Origin: Pedobacter quisquiliarum | GTDB taxonomy: Bacteria > Bacteroidota > Bacteroidia > Sphingobacteriales > Sphingobacteriaceae | Assembly (NCBI RefSeq): GCF_014642175.1 | Contig: NZ_BMIL01000004.1 | Location: 248,001-312,000 of the forward strand | Length of the DNA: 64,000 nucleotides | Direction of reading: 5' to 3' | Shown: positions 55,297 through 63,771 of the stretch, piece after piece | Numbering within the stretch: position 1 is the first letter of the stretch | How the letters are laid out: the number at the start of each line of letters is the position of its first letter | The notes under the pieces: model-generated | The model's database searches: none | What the model saw: the letters and a program-made list of their open reading frames with translations, nothing else | Told to the model about the DNA's origin: nothing | Made by a program: the position numbers and the translations under genes

Positions 55297-56112
55297 ATGT
55301 CTCAGCATAAAGAAGTAAAACGGATAACCACACACATCCTTCAGGAAATGAAAGCACGTGGTGAGAAAATCTCCATGTTAACAGCCTACGATTATTCTAT
55401 GGCAACCATTCTTGATGATGCCGGACTGGACGTTTTACTGGTGGGTGATTCTGCTTCGAATGTAATGGCGGGTCATGAGACCACGCTTCCGATTACTTTG
55501 GATCAGATGATCTACCACGCACAGAGCGTGGTAAGGGGCGCTAACCGCGCTTTCGTGGTTGTGGACTTACCTTTTGGTAGTTACCAGGGGAATTCTAAAG
55601 AGGCCTTGAACTCGGCCATTCGCATCATGAAGGAGTCTGGTGCACATGGCGTAAAGCTTGAGGGCGGTGCCGAAGTGGTGGAATCCATTCAGCGCATTAT
55701 CACTGCTGGTATCCCCGTGATGGGCCATCTGGGTCTAACGCCGCAGTCTATCTATAAATTCGGGACTTACACCGTGCGTGCAAAGGATGAAGCAGAGGCA
55801 GACAAGTTGAAAACCGATGCTTTGCTTTTGCAGGAAGCCGGATGTTTTGGCGTGGTGCTGGAAAAAATTCCAGCGAAGCTGGCGAAAGAAGTTTCTGAAA
55901 GCGTACACATCCCGGTGATCGGTATTGGTGCTGGTCCGCATTGCGACGGACAGGTGCTGGTTGTGAACGACATGATTGGATTGACCAAAGGCTTCCGCCC
56001 GCGATTCCTACGCCAGTATCTGAACCTGTACGACGGCATTCTGAATGCTGCACAGGAATACATCAGAGATGTAAAATCAAATGATTTCCCCAACGATAAA
56101 GAACAGTACTAA
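55297..56112 (+). CDS. panB: 3-methyl-2-oxobutanoate hydroxymethyltransferase
   Basis: 271-aa PanB, the first step of pantothenate synthesis (ketopantoate from ketoisovalerate and methylene-THF), TIM barrel. Motifs: [87 protein letters not shown]. Divergent from carA and followed after 9 bp by a pseudouridine synthase gene. No other pan gene is near. Confidence 0.96.
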   Translation: MSQHKEVKRITTHILQEMKARGEKISMLTAYDYSMATILDDAGLDVLLVGDSASNVMAGHETTLPITLDQMIYHAQSVVRGANRAFVVVDLPFGSYQGNSKEALNSAIRIMKESGAHGVKLEGGAEVVESIQRIITAGIPVMGHLGLTPQSIYKFGTYTVRAKDEAEADKLKTDALLLQEAGCFGVVLEKIPAKLAKEVSESVHIPVIGIGAGPHCDGQVLVVNDMIGLTKGFRPRFLRQYLNLYDGILNAAQEYIRDVKSNDFPNDKEQY

Positions 56113-56121
56113 GAATTAAGC

Positions 56122-56808
56122 ATGCCGGTTACAGATAAAGATGTGCTCTATGAAGACAATCACCTCATCGCAATCAACAAGCGCGCGGGTGACATTGTCC
56201 AGGTAGACGAAACAGGAGATCAGCCCCTGGACGAGAAAGTTAAAGTTTACCTGGCGCATAAATACAATAAGCCTAACAGTGCGTTCCTCGGTGTAGTGCA
56301 CCGCCTGGATCGTCCAGTGAGTGGGGTGATCCTCTTCGCCAAGACCAGCAAAGCACTGGAGCGCGTGAATGCCATGTTCAAAAACCGCGAAGTGAAGAAA
56401 ACCTACTGGGCGGTGGTGAGGAACAAGCCTGTCAAGCCGTCCGGCACGTTGATCAATTGGCTGGTTAAGAATACACAGAAGAATGTTGTAACTGCACACC
56501 CGAATGAAGTTGTTGGCAGTCAACGCGCCGAACTCAGCTACAGGCTCCTTGCGGAGCTTGGCGGTTATTACCTGCTGGAGGTGGACCCTTTGACTGGCCG
56601 TTCGCACCAGATCCGCGTGCAGCTGGCGACAATGGGCTGTCCTATTGTGGGTGATAACAAGTACGGCTATCCTCGTGGCAGCCGTAAAGGGAGCATTTGC
56701 CTGCATGCCCGCCGATTGCAGTTCCTGCACCCCGTGAAAAAAGAACCCGTGAACATCTTTGCAAAGCTTCCGGTAGACGGGTTCTGGGAGCGCTTCGAGC
56801 AGCACTAA
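56122..56808 (+). CDS. RluA-family pseudouridine synthase
   Basis: 228-aa RNA pseudouridine synthase without an S4 domain: catalytic Asp63 in VVHRLDRPVSGVILFAKTSK, then SYRLLAELGGYYLLEVDPLTGRSHQIRVQL and GDNKYGY. It likely modifies rRNA or tRNA. It starts 9 bp after panB, so probably the same transcript. Confidence 0.92.
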   Translation: MPVTDKDVLYEDNHLIAINKRAGDIVQVDETGDQPLDEKVKVYLAHKYNKPNSAFLGVVHRLDRPVSGVILFAKTSKALERVNAMFKNREVKKTYWAVVRNKPVKPSGTLINWLVKNTQKNVVTAHPNEVVGSQRAELSYRLLAELGGYYLLEVDPLTGRSHQIRVQLATMGCPIVGDNKYGYPRGSRKGSICLHARRLQFLHPVKKEPVNIFAKLPVDGFWERFEQH

Positions 56809-56867
56809 AATTGGTAAAGTCTTGAAGAATTGCGTCGTGCTTATAAGCTCTTACTACATCGGGCACT

Positions 56868-56894
56868 AAACCTATACTTTAGTATAGCTGGTTT
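56868..56894. terminator. short hairpin between convergent genes
   Basis: CTATAC-TTTA-GTATAG with partial outer AAACC/GGTTT pairing between the pseudouridine synthase and lipoprotein genes. Could terminate both; no long T tract. Confidence 0.4.
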
Positions 56895-57366
56895 ACTTGC
56901 AATTCGACTGTTCAAGCACTACCTGATCATCAAACTTCAGATCACTTAAAGACTTAAAGCTGGTTTTGCCGTTTTGCTCCTGCACCTCGGCAAAGCCTTC
57001 ATGGAGCTTGCCATCTTTCTGCAGGTACGCAACCTGCCGCACGGACTGCAGGCCTTCTGATTGGAAGGTGTAGTCGAGGAGAATGGTGTCACCTTTCATG
57101 ATCCCGCTCACCGTCCCCGTATTCCGGTCTTTTTCGTACAGGCTGATGTTTAAAGTCCCACTTACCTGCTCCCCTTTGGTGTGTAAATCCAGGTAGATGC
57201 TGTCGCGATTCTTATAGTGTACATAGCAGGTTCTGGATTCTGCCGCAGCGACAACAGCGGTTTCAGCTGTTATGGTGCTGTCTGCCGCGCTTTCAGAACC
57301 AGAATTGCTGGTGCAAGCAGCAAATGCAGCGGTGGCAAAAGCCATTAAAGGAAAATACTTTTTCAT
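56893..57366 (-). CDS. putative lipoprotein of unknown function
   Basis: 157-aa protein. The start at 57366 gives a lipoprotein-like signal (MKKYFPLMAFATAAFAAC, cysteine 18), followed by a Ser/Ala-rich linker to ~45 and a beta-rich domain (CYVHYKNRDSIYLDLHTKGE, VSGTLNISLYEKDRNTGTVS). I do not recognise a named family. Convergent with the pseudouridine synthase gene. A longer frame adds 36 residues without a signal. Confidence 0.7.
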   Translation of the reverse strand: MKKYFPLMAFATAAFAACTSNSGSESAADSTITAETAVVAAAESRTCYVHYKNRDSIYLDLHTKGEQVSGTLNISLYEKDRNTGTVSGIMKGDTILLDYTFQSEGLQSVRQVAYLQKDGKLHEGFAEVQEQNGKTSFKSLSDLKFDDQVVLEQSNCK

Positions 57367-57740
57367 CTTTCTGTCGTTTAGGCGCTCAATGAGGATGAGC
57401 AATTTAGTAATCGAAAGTAATTTAAGGTAATTTCCATGTTCAAACACTACATCGGACATCATAATTATTGCCATAGTAAAGCAGGGTAAGTGAAATTAGG
57501 ATGGCCTCAGGTCCACAAATCCAATCAAAACCAAACCATCCGCTACGATGATATCCTGAAGGTTTACCTTGCTACTAAAGCAAAAACCAAAGATCTGCAG
57601 GTCGTATCATCAAGTTAGCGCTGCAATTGTTAAACAAAACACGCCTTGAATTTGTCCATATATAGTACAGCAGGTACCCATCTGATGTTAGCAGCAGCCT
57701 GCGCTTCAACATTATAAATTAAACCCATAATTCCAGTATT

Positions 57741-58154
57741 ATGAAAAGTAGAACCATATTCACCTTAACTATCTTACTGTCCCTTGTTGTTTTCATGAGT
57801 GCATTTATGCCCATAAAGCAAGAAAGAATCTACAAGAACCTTAAAGTACTGCCTAAAGACATCAGCAAAGAAGACCTTGGAACAGTGATGGACGGCTTTA
57901 AAACCTCATTGGGCGTGAAGTGCAACTATTGCCATGCACCGAGTGAAACAGAAAAAGGCAAACTGGATTTTGCCAGTGACGCTAAACCTGAAAAAGGAAC
58001 CGCCAGAATGATGATGCTCATGACTGCCAAAATCAACAAGAAATACTTCCACATTAAGGATGTCAAAAACCCAAATGCTATTCTTCCGGTGAGTTGTATC
58101 ACCTGTCACAACGGAAATGAACGTCCAAAAACACTGGACCCAGCTACACTGTAA
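57741..58154 (+). CDS. exported c-type cytochrome with two CxxCH motifs
   Basis: 137-aa exported protein: signal or anchor helix ~5-24, haem sites C61-NY-C64-H65 and C119-IT-C122-H123, and LGVKCNYCHAPSETEKG. Similarity is to the c-type cytochrome region annotated as photosynthetic reaction centre cytochrome c in non-phototrophs, so that name is misleading here. Probably a periplasmic electron carrier; no oxidase or partner gene is nearby. Confidence 0.85.
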   Translation: MKSRTIFTLTILLSLVVFMSAFMPIKQERIYKNLKVLPKDISKEDLGTVMDGFKTSLGVKCNYCHAPSETEKGKLDFASDAKPEKGTARMMMLMTAKINKKYFHIKDVKNPNAILPVSCITCHNGNERPKTLDPATL

Positions 58155-58267
58155 GTTTCAAAATAAATCTTTTCACCGCTAACCGAATATAACCGCGAGA
58201 CATCCGCAGGAACAATTTCTAAAACACTTTCTCATTGGGGGTTGTTCCTAATAAAAAACAAGCGACC

Positions 58268-58591
58268 ATGAAACTAATCAGAGAAAATACCAACTTAAAG
58301 ACAATAGGACTTATCACCGGACTTGCAGCAGGCGCAGTTGTAGCTGCCCTTTTTGCCACTAAAAGTGGATCAGAGTACCGCGAACTAATTGCTAAACGCA
58401 TCAAAGGATTACTTGGCGAGATCGAACCTCAAAAAGCAGTGGAGATCAAAGATCACGTTGTTGAAGATGTAAGATCTCAGGTAATGGAAGCCGCCAATAA
58501 ACTTACCGGCGACGCGGAAAATGTAGACCTCACCAAAACAACCCTTAAGCACACAGAGCCTAAATCAAGACAGCTGCCAATAGAATCCTAA
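58268..58591 (+). CDS. YtxH-domain protein
   Basis: 107-aa small membrane-associated protein: one glycine/alanine-rich helix (~12-32; GLITGLAAGAVVAALFATKSG) followed by charged coiled-coil-like sequence (EYRELIAKRIKGLLGEIE), as in YtxH/general-stress proteins. The start at 58268 was preferred to 58235. It stands alone and is followed by two strong hairpins. Confidence 0.8.
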   Translation: MKLIRENTNLKTIGLITGLAAGAVVAALFATKSGSEYRELIAKRIKGLLGEIEPQKAVEIKDHVVEDVRSQVMEAANKLTGDAENVDLTKTTLKHTEPKSRQLPIES

Positions 58592-58637
58592 GCTAATTTG
58601 CTTCTGCAATGCCGAAGGTAATTCTCACCATCCGAAG

Positions 58638-58663
58638 TCTGCAGCAAACAACATTGCTGCAGA
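58638..58663. terminator. hairpin downstream of ytxH-like gene
   Basis: Perfect 10-bp arms TCTGCAGCAA (58638-58647) and TTGCTGCAGA (58654-58663) with a 6-nt loop; no T tract. Confidence 0.45.
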
Positions 58664-58730
58664 AGGATCCAAAACCTTTACACCTGCAACAGTATGCTAC
58701 GATGTACCGACTAGAACATACGACACATTA

Positions 58731-58769
58731 AAAAAAGTAACAGCCACACCAGCTGTTACTTTTTTTTTG
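58731..58769. terminator. bidirectional terminator
   Basis: Perfect 14-bp arms (AAAAAAGTAACAGC at 58731-58744 and 58752-58765), 7-nt loop, long T-run after. It separates the YtxH gene from the next gene. Confidence 0.9.
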
Positions 58770-58792
58770 GTTGTATTGGCGCCAATATTTGC

Positions 58793-58800
58793 TAGATTTA
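58793..58800 (+). promoter_or_regulatory. possible -7 box of the DUF4965-type gene
   Basis: TAGATTTA matches TAnnTTTG at 7 of 8 positions, 4 bp before the LacI-type operator, about 42 bp before the GTG start. Confidence 0.35.
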
Positions 58801-58804
58801 ACTT

Positions 58805-58820
58805 AGTAAAACGTTTAACC
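58805..58820 (-). promoter_or_regulatory. LacI-type operator upstream of DUF4965-type gene
   Basis: The reverse complement, GGTTAAACGTTTTACT, matches the GH2 site at 40009-40024 at 15 of 16 positions. It lies 21 bp before the GTG start of the next gene, right after a possible -7 box. Confidence 0.6.
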
Positions 58821-58841
58821 AAGTATAAAACCAACCAAATC

Positions 58842-61229
58842 GTGAAAAAAACCGCCTTGTTGCTATTATGCTTCTTTGTGCTTTTTAAATCGCAAGCACA
58901 GCAGGAAGCCCCCGCTTATCCACTGCTCACCAACAACACTTACTTCAGCGTCTGGTCCTTCACCGACAAGCTTAATGGCTCGCCAACCCGGCACTGGACC
59001 GGAAAAACCCAAGCCCTACAAGGGACCATTAGTGTAGATGGAAAGCTTTTCCGCTTCATGGGACAGGATGTAAAACCTTACCTGCCACTGGTATCAAGCA
59101 TTGAAGGTGAAGTGCCGAAATTCCGCTATACGCTTACCGCACCATCTGGAAACTGGATGGATGCCAATTACGATGACTCCAGCTGGAAAGAAGACGCGGC
59201 GCCTTTCGGCGATGATCAAAGCTTCGCGAAAACAGAGTGGCGGAGTGATGAAATCTTCCTGCGGAAGACTTTCGATGTGATCGCGTTACCCGCACAGAAA
59301 GCCTATCTTAAGATCAACCACGATGATAACATCGTTGTACTGCTCAATGGCAAGGAAATCCTGCGCAAAGAAGGCTGGGTTCACGAGTATATCTATGTAC
59401 CCATTCCGGCAGGTGTGCTCAAAAAAGGCAAAAACCAACTCGCCATTCACGTAAAAAATACCGCCGGTGGCCGCCACATCGATGCCGATTTAGTAACCGA
59501 GCCGGTGCAAGATGAAAGCATCGCCTATGCGGAACAAACAAACGTACAGGTAGAAGCCACGCGCACCATATATGACTTCCGTGCCGGCAATGTGAACCTG
59601 AACGTAACCTTCCTTTCGCCATTGCTGCTAAACGATATCCAACTTACAGAGAGGCCAATCAGCTACATCAACTACACCGTGAAAGCCAACGATGGCAAGG
59701 CACACCAGGTGCGCATAAACTTCACCGCCTCTTCAGACCTTGCCGTAAATACCCCGGGACAAACTGTTACCGCCTGGAAGCAGAACGAAAAAGGACTTTC
59801 CTACCTGAAAGCCGGAACGGTAGAGCAGCCTGTGCTAAAGAAGAAAGGTGATGACATCCGCATCGACTGGGGCTACCTCTATGTGGCCGTGCCACAGGAT
59901 TATAAAGCCACGCAGCTGCTGATCAAATCTGGACCCTCGCTAAACCTGAGCACGGAGTTTGAGTTCGCCAGCGTCAACAATACTGCGCAAAGCAAATACC
60001 TCATGGTCGGTTATGATGATTCTAACCCAATCCAATACTTCAACCAGGACCTGAAGCCAATTTGGAAAACCAGTGACAAGGTGACTTTCGTGGATCAGCT
60101 TGCACTGGCTGCCGCACAATTTCCAGACATCATGAAGCGCAGCATCGCATTCGATAAAGACCTCGCAGCGAAAACGCTGAAAGCCGGTGGCATGGAGTAC
60201 GCCGAGCTTTGTAAACTCGCTTACCGCCAGAGTATTGCGGCACATAAAATCGTGAAATCACCGGAAGGCGAGCTGCTGTTCATGTCCAAAGAGAACTTCA
60301 GCAACGGCTCCATCAACACGGTAGACATCACTTACCCTTCAGCACCGCAATACCTCATCTATAATCCGGAACTGCTCAAGGGCATGCTCAACGGCATCTT
60401 TTACTACAGTGAAAGTGGGAAATGGAAAAAACCTTTCCCAGCGCATGACCTCGGAACCTACCCACTGGCAAACGGCCAGACTTACGGCGAAGACATGCCG
60501 GTCGAAGAAGCAGGAAACATGCTGATCCTCACCGCGGCAGTGGTCAAAGCCGATGGCGACCTTACTTACGCACGCAAGCACTGGGAAACGCTAACCACCT
60601 GGGGCAACTACCTGTTGAATGAAGGCTTCGACCCCGCAGAGCAGTTGTGCACGGACGATTTCGCCGGGCATCTGGCACATAATACCAACCTTTCCGTGAA
60701 AGCCATTGTAGCCTTAGGCGCTTATGCGCAACTGGCGGAAAAGCTGGGCATGAAAGACGTTTCCGCGAAATACAGAGCTGCAGCGCTGGAGATGGCCGAC
60801 AAATGGGAGAAGCTGGCCAACAGTGGTGACCATTACGCTTTAGTATTCGACAACAAAAACACCTGGAGCCAGAAGTACAACCTGGTTTGGGACAAGCTCC
60901 TGAAATTAAACCTGTTCCCGAAGGAAGTGTATACCAAGGAAATCGCGTATTACCTAACCCAGCAGAAGACATACGGACTGCCGCTGGATAGCCGTAAAAC
61001 CTACACGAAATCCGACTGGATCCTGTGGACCGCTACGCTGACAGACAACCGCGCCGACTTTCTGAAGTTCGTAAAACCAGTTTACAAGTACGCGAAAGAG
61101 ACACCAAGCCGAGTACCGATGAGCGACTGGTACGAAACCACCGATGGCAAACAGGTGGGTTTCCAGGCCAGAAGTGTGGTTGGTGGCTACTTCATTAAGC
61201 TCCTGGCAGATCAGTGGAACAATAAATAA
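58842..61229 (+). CDS. secreted glutaminase/DUF4965-family protein
   Basis: 795-aa exported enzyme starting at GTG 58842, which gives a clean signal peptide (VKKTALLLLCFFVLFKSQAQ); a longer frame to 58767 would read through the operator. N-terminal beta-sandwich region (~35-230; YLKINHDDNIVVLLNGKEIL), DUF5127-like beta domain (~230-440), then a six-hairpin, all-helical catalytic-like domain (~440-795; DLGTYPLANGQTYGEDMPVE, SVKAIVALGAYAQLAEKLG, ARSVVGGYFIKLL). Family members are labelled glutaminase A from fungal relatives, but in Bacteroidota the sugar context suggests a carbohydrate role; substrate unknown. Confidence 0.85.
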   Translation: MKKTALLLLCFFVLFKSQAQQEAPAYPLLTNNTYFSVWSFTDKLNGSPTRHWTGKTQALQGTISVDGKLFRFMGQDVKPYLPLVSSIEGEVPKFRYTLTAPSGNWMDANYDDSSWKEDAAPFGDDQSFAKTEWRSDEIFLRKTFDVIALPAQKAYLKINHDDNIVVLLNGKEILRKEGWVHEYIYVPIPAGVLKKGKNQLAIHVKNTAGGRHIDADLVTEPVQDESIAYAEQTNVQVEATRTIYDFRAGNVNLNVTFLSPLLLNDIQLTERPISYINYTVKANDGKAHQVRINFTASSDLAVNTPGQTVTAWKQNEKGLSYLKAGTVEQPVLKKKGDDIRIDWGYLYVAVPQDYKATQLLIKSGPSLNLSTEFEFASVNNTAQSKYLMVGYDDSNPIQYFNQDLKPIWKTSDKVTFVDQLALAAAQFPDIMKRSIAFDKDLAAKTLKAGGMEYAELCKLAYRQSIAAHKIVKSPEGELLFMSKENFSNGSINTVDITYPSAPQYLIYNPELLKGMLNGIFYYSESGKWKKPFPAHDLGTYPLANGQTYGEDMPVEEAGNMLILTAAVVKADGDLTYARKHWETLTTWGNYLLNEGFDPAEQLCTDDFAGHLAHNTNLSVKAIVALGAYAQLAEKLGMKDVSAKYRAAALEMADKWEKLANSGDHYALVFDNKNTWSQKYNLVWDKLLKLNLFPKEVYTKEIAYYLTQQKTYGLPLDSRKTYTKSDWILWTATLTDNRADFLKFVKPVYKYAKETPSRVPMSDWYETTDGKQVGFQARSVVGGYFIKLLADQWNNK

Positions 61230-61251
61230 TGTATATTTCTTTTTTTACAAC

Positions 61252-61259
61252 TACTTTTG
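61252..61259 (+). promoter_or_regulatory. -7 box of the 111-aa hypothetical gene
   Basis: TACTTTTG fits TAnnTTTG, 17 nt before the ATG at 61277. Confidence 0.45.
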
Positions 61260-61276
61260 TCGCTTAATAAAAGAAT

Positions 61277-61612
61277 ATGTCTGCAAATACTACAAAACCT
61301 GTTTACCAGGATTTTATAACATTCTATGAGGAGGCCGTGATGCCATTTAAAACCGCTAATCACGCTGCCATTCGCTTAGATAACAAACTAAAAGGAAGCA
61401 CCAAGAGCCACTTCGCGTACTTTATGTATCAGGAGAAAAAATGGAAAGTCGCTTCCGATACGAACATCAGCAAGTTGGATATGGCTTATGAAGCCTTTAA
61501 AAGCGGAAATGATCCTTTTGTAATTAAACCAACCAGAGATCATAAAGGGGAGACGCTGAACATCAAAGGACAGCCCATCCGCGACACCAGATTCTACGTG
61601 TACTCGGCTTAA
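61277..61612 (+). CDS. hypothetical small soluble protein
   Basis: 111-aa protein I do not recognise. No signal peptide or membrane segment; basic and aromatic-rich (FYEEAVMPFKTANHAAIRLD, RDTRFYVYSA). It stands alone with its own -7 box and terminator between the DUF4965-type gene and the BtuB-like receptor. No function can be given. Confidence 0.7.
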   Translation: MSANTTKPVYQDFITFYEEAVMPFKTANHAAIRLDNKLKGSTKSHFAYFMYQEKKWKVASDTNISKLDMAYEAFKSGNDPFVIKPTRDHKGETLNIKGQPIRDTRFYVYSA

Positions 61613-61637
61613 TCGCCAGGGTTACCAAATCAAAATA

Positions 61638-61690
61638 AAGGATCTACCAGTCGAAAGCATTGACTTTCAGGCGGTAGGTCCTTTTTTATT
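61638..61690 (+). terminator. rho-independent terminator
   Basis: 12-bp stem AAAGGATCTACC (61638-61649) with 61673-61684, one G-U pair, an inner GAAAG/CTTTC stem, and a T-run after. Ends the hypothetical gene. Confidence 0.85.
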
Positions 61691-61717
61691 TCATGGTGCT
61701 GAAGTGCTAAAAGAAAC

Positions 61718-61725
61718 TATATTTG
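61718..61725 (+). promoter_or_regulatory. -7 box of the BtuB-like receptor gene
   Basis: TATATTTG fits TAnnTTTG exactly, 19 nt before the ATG at 61745. I see no cobalamin riboswitch in the short upstream region. Confidence 0.55.
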
Positions 61726-61744
61726 CGCCCTCAATCGCAAATTG

Positions 61745-63628
61745 ATGTACTTAAAGAAACCTATCCTCGCCGCATTAATCCTCACGGGCACTACCATGCT
61801 CGCCAATGCGCAGCACACTTCAAAAGACAGTGTGAACAACCTCAATGAAGTCGTCGTTAATGAAAACCGACTAAAACTTCCCTTCTCCAGTCAGAACCGG
61901 AACATCTGGATCATCGATAAAGAAAAGATCAAAAGTCTGCCGGTACGTTCCGTAGCGGAGCTCCTGAGCTTCGTCTCGGGTGTAGATGTCCGTCAGCGCG
62001 GCCCCGCGGGTACGCAGGCTGATATCAGCATGGACGGTGGAACCTTCGACGAAACGCTGGTACTACTGAACGGCGTAAAGGTGTCCGACCCGCAGACGGG
62101 TCACAACATGATGAACCTCCCCATTAACATGGACGACATCGATCATATTGAAGTCCTGCGTGGCTCTGCATCACGCATCTACGGCATCAATGCCATAACC
62201 GGCGCCATCAACATCATCACCCGTTCGCCCGAAAAAACCGGCGCAGCAGTGAACGTCTTTACCGGCAGCAGCTTCAAAAAAGACGAATCCAATGGAGAGA
62301 CTTTCGCGAATTACGGGTTAAGACTTAGCGGTGACCTGGTGCTTGATAAATCCAGCCACATGCTATCTGCAAGCCAGGAAGCCAGCAATGGATACCGCTA
62401 CAATACGGCGTTTAACAACCAGAAGTTGTACTATCAGGGGCGCTTAAATCTATCTGAATCAGATCAGCTGGATGTAAATGCCGGATACATCCATAATAAC
62501 TTTGGGGCAAATGCTTTCTATTCCGCCCCGGGCGATAAAGAAGCAGAGGAAACGGTTAAAACGGCATTGGCCGCTGTAGCCTATACCCGCAACATCAATC
62601 CGAATTGGACCATCGCACCGCGGATCAGCTACCGCTACAACATCGATGACTACCTGTACATCAAACAAACGCCCGATAAGTTCCACAACCACCATGAAAC
62701 AGGGGTGCTCGACCTCGAGCTGAACAACACCATAGAAACCTCAATCGGTACTTTCGGTTTAGGCCTTGAATACCGTACGGAGAATATTACGAGCACAAAC
62801 CTGGGTAAACGCGATCGAAGCAACAGCGGCATTTTCGCAGAGTATAAGTTTGAACCGCTGAAAGGTTTGCTGGTAAATGCCGGAACCTATGTAAACTATA
62901 ATTCTGATTATGGATGGCAGGCTTTCCCCGGCCTTGATGCAGGTTACAACTTCTATGGCAACTGGAAGGTGTTCATGAACCTGGGTACCGGCCAGCGCCT
63001 CCCAACTTATACCGACCTTTATTATAAAGGGCCTACCAACATCGGAAATGCAGATTTGGTATCAGAGAAATCCAGGTACGCGGAAGGTGGACTAAAATAT
63101 CAGGATTCCAGAATCACGTTCAATGCAAGTTACTTCAACCGGAAGATCACGAACTTTATTGACTGGGTAAAAGCGGTGCAAACGGATCCATGGCAGCCGC
63201 GTAACTTCAGCGATGTAACCACTAAAGGATTTACCATCAGCGGTGATTATTTTCTGCGCTTTGGCGAGAACACAACCGTTAATAGTCTGCGCCTTGGCGC
63301 CTCGTATACCAACCTGGATCCAAGCTATAAAACCACGCTTGCCGATGCGGCATTTTCAAGGTATGCACTGGAAAGTTTAAGAAATCAACTAAGCCTGAGC
63401 GCCAATGCGGAAGCTTTCAACCTGCTTTCCTTAACGCTAACCTCGAGATATAATGAGCGCATTAGCTACAAAAGCTATCAGGTGCTGGATGCAAGATTGG
63501 CAGCAAGGCTGAAGCGATCGCAGATCTATCTGGATGCCGCCAACCTATTGGATGTACAGTATATCGAGTCTGGCGCGGTGCCAATGCCCGGAACCTGGCT
63601 TACCCTTGGTTTCAGAACCAGGATCTAA
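61745..63628 (+). CDS. BtuB-like TonB-dependent receptor
   Basis: 627-aa outer-membrane receptor: signal ILTGTTMLANAQ, plug ~30-155 (EVVVNENRLKLPFSSQNRN, LLSFVSGVDVRQRGPAGTQ, SMDGGTFDETLVLLNGVKV, IEVLRGSASRIYGINAITG, INIITRSPE) and barrel ending GTWLTLGFRTRI. The GIN..TGAINI segment and lack of N-terminal carboxypeptidase domain are BtuB-like, so cobalamin or a similar cofactor is possible, but no cobalamin genes are near. Start at ATG 61745, just after an in-frame TTG. Confidence 0.9.
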   Translation: MYLKKPILAALILTGTTMLANAQHTSKDSVNNLNEVVVNENRLKLPFSSQNRNIWIIDKEKIKSLPVRSVAELLSFVSGVDVRQRGPAGTQADISMDGGTFDETLVLLNGVKVSDPQTGHNMMNLPINMDDIDHIEVLRGSASRIYGINAITGAINIITRSPEKTGAAVNVFTGSSFKKDESNGETFANYGLRLSGDLVLDKSSHMLSASQEASNGYRYNTAFNNQKLYYQGRLNLSESDQLDVNAGYIHNNFGANAFYSAPGDKEAEETVKTALAAVAYTRNINPNWTIAPRISYRYNIDDYLYIKQTPDKFHNHHETGVLDLELNNTIETSIGTFGLGLEYRTENITSTNLGKRDRSNSGIFAEYKFEPLKGLLVNAGTYVNYNSDYGWQAFPGLDAGYNFYGNWKVFMNLGTGQRLPTYTDLYYKGPTNIGNADLVSEKSRYAEGGLKYQDSRITFNASYFNRKITNFIDWVKAVQTDPWQPRNFSDVTTKGFTISGDYFLRFGENTTVNSLRLGASYTNLDPSYKTTLADAAFSRYALESLRNQLSLSANAEAFNLLSLTLTSRYNERISYKSYQVLDARLAARLKRSQIYLDAANLLDVQYIESGAVPMPGTWLTLGFRTRI

Positions 63629-63655
63629 CCATCCTTAAAAAATCATGATAATTCT

Positions 63656-63681
63656 AAATAGCCGTTGTTAAACGGCTATTT
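63656..63681 (+). terminator. hairpin after the BtuB-like gene
   Basis: Perfect 11-bp arms AAATAGCCGTT (63656-63666) and 63671-63681 with 4-nt loop; only a short T-run, so moderate terminator. Confidence 0.65.
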
Positions 63682-63771
63682 ACGTATATATCCGTTTGTT
63701 TTACGACTAAACCTCCAGCCCCTGTTCACCTTTGTCCTGTCGGTATCAATCACCGCTTAAAAAAATAATTT

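Noticed and set aside
57490..57618. 42-codon frame (GTG start) with NQTIRYDDILKVYLATK-like sequence in the gap before the cytochrome gene
   Set aside because: It is short, starts with GTG, has no recognised domain and could be chance; a gene remnant cannot be excluded, but it is not supported.
58609..58730. 40-codon frame (ATG) after the YtxH gene
   Set aside because: The frame runs through a perfect inverted repeat and shows no signal, domain or coding-like composition.
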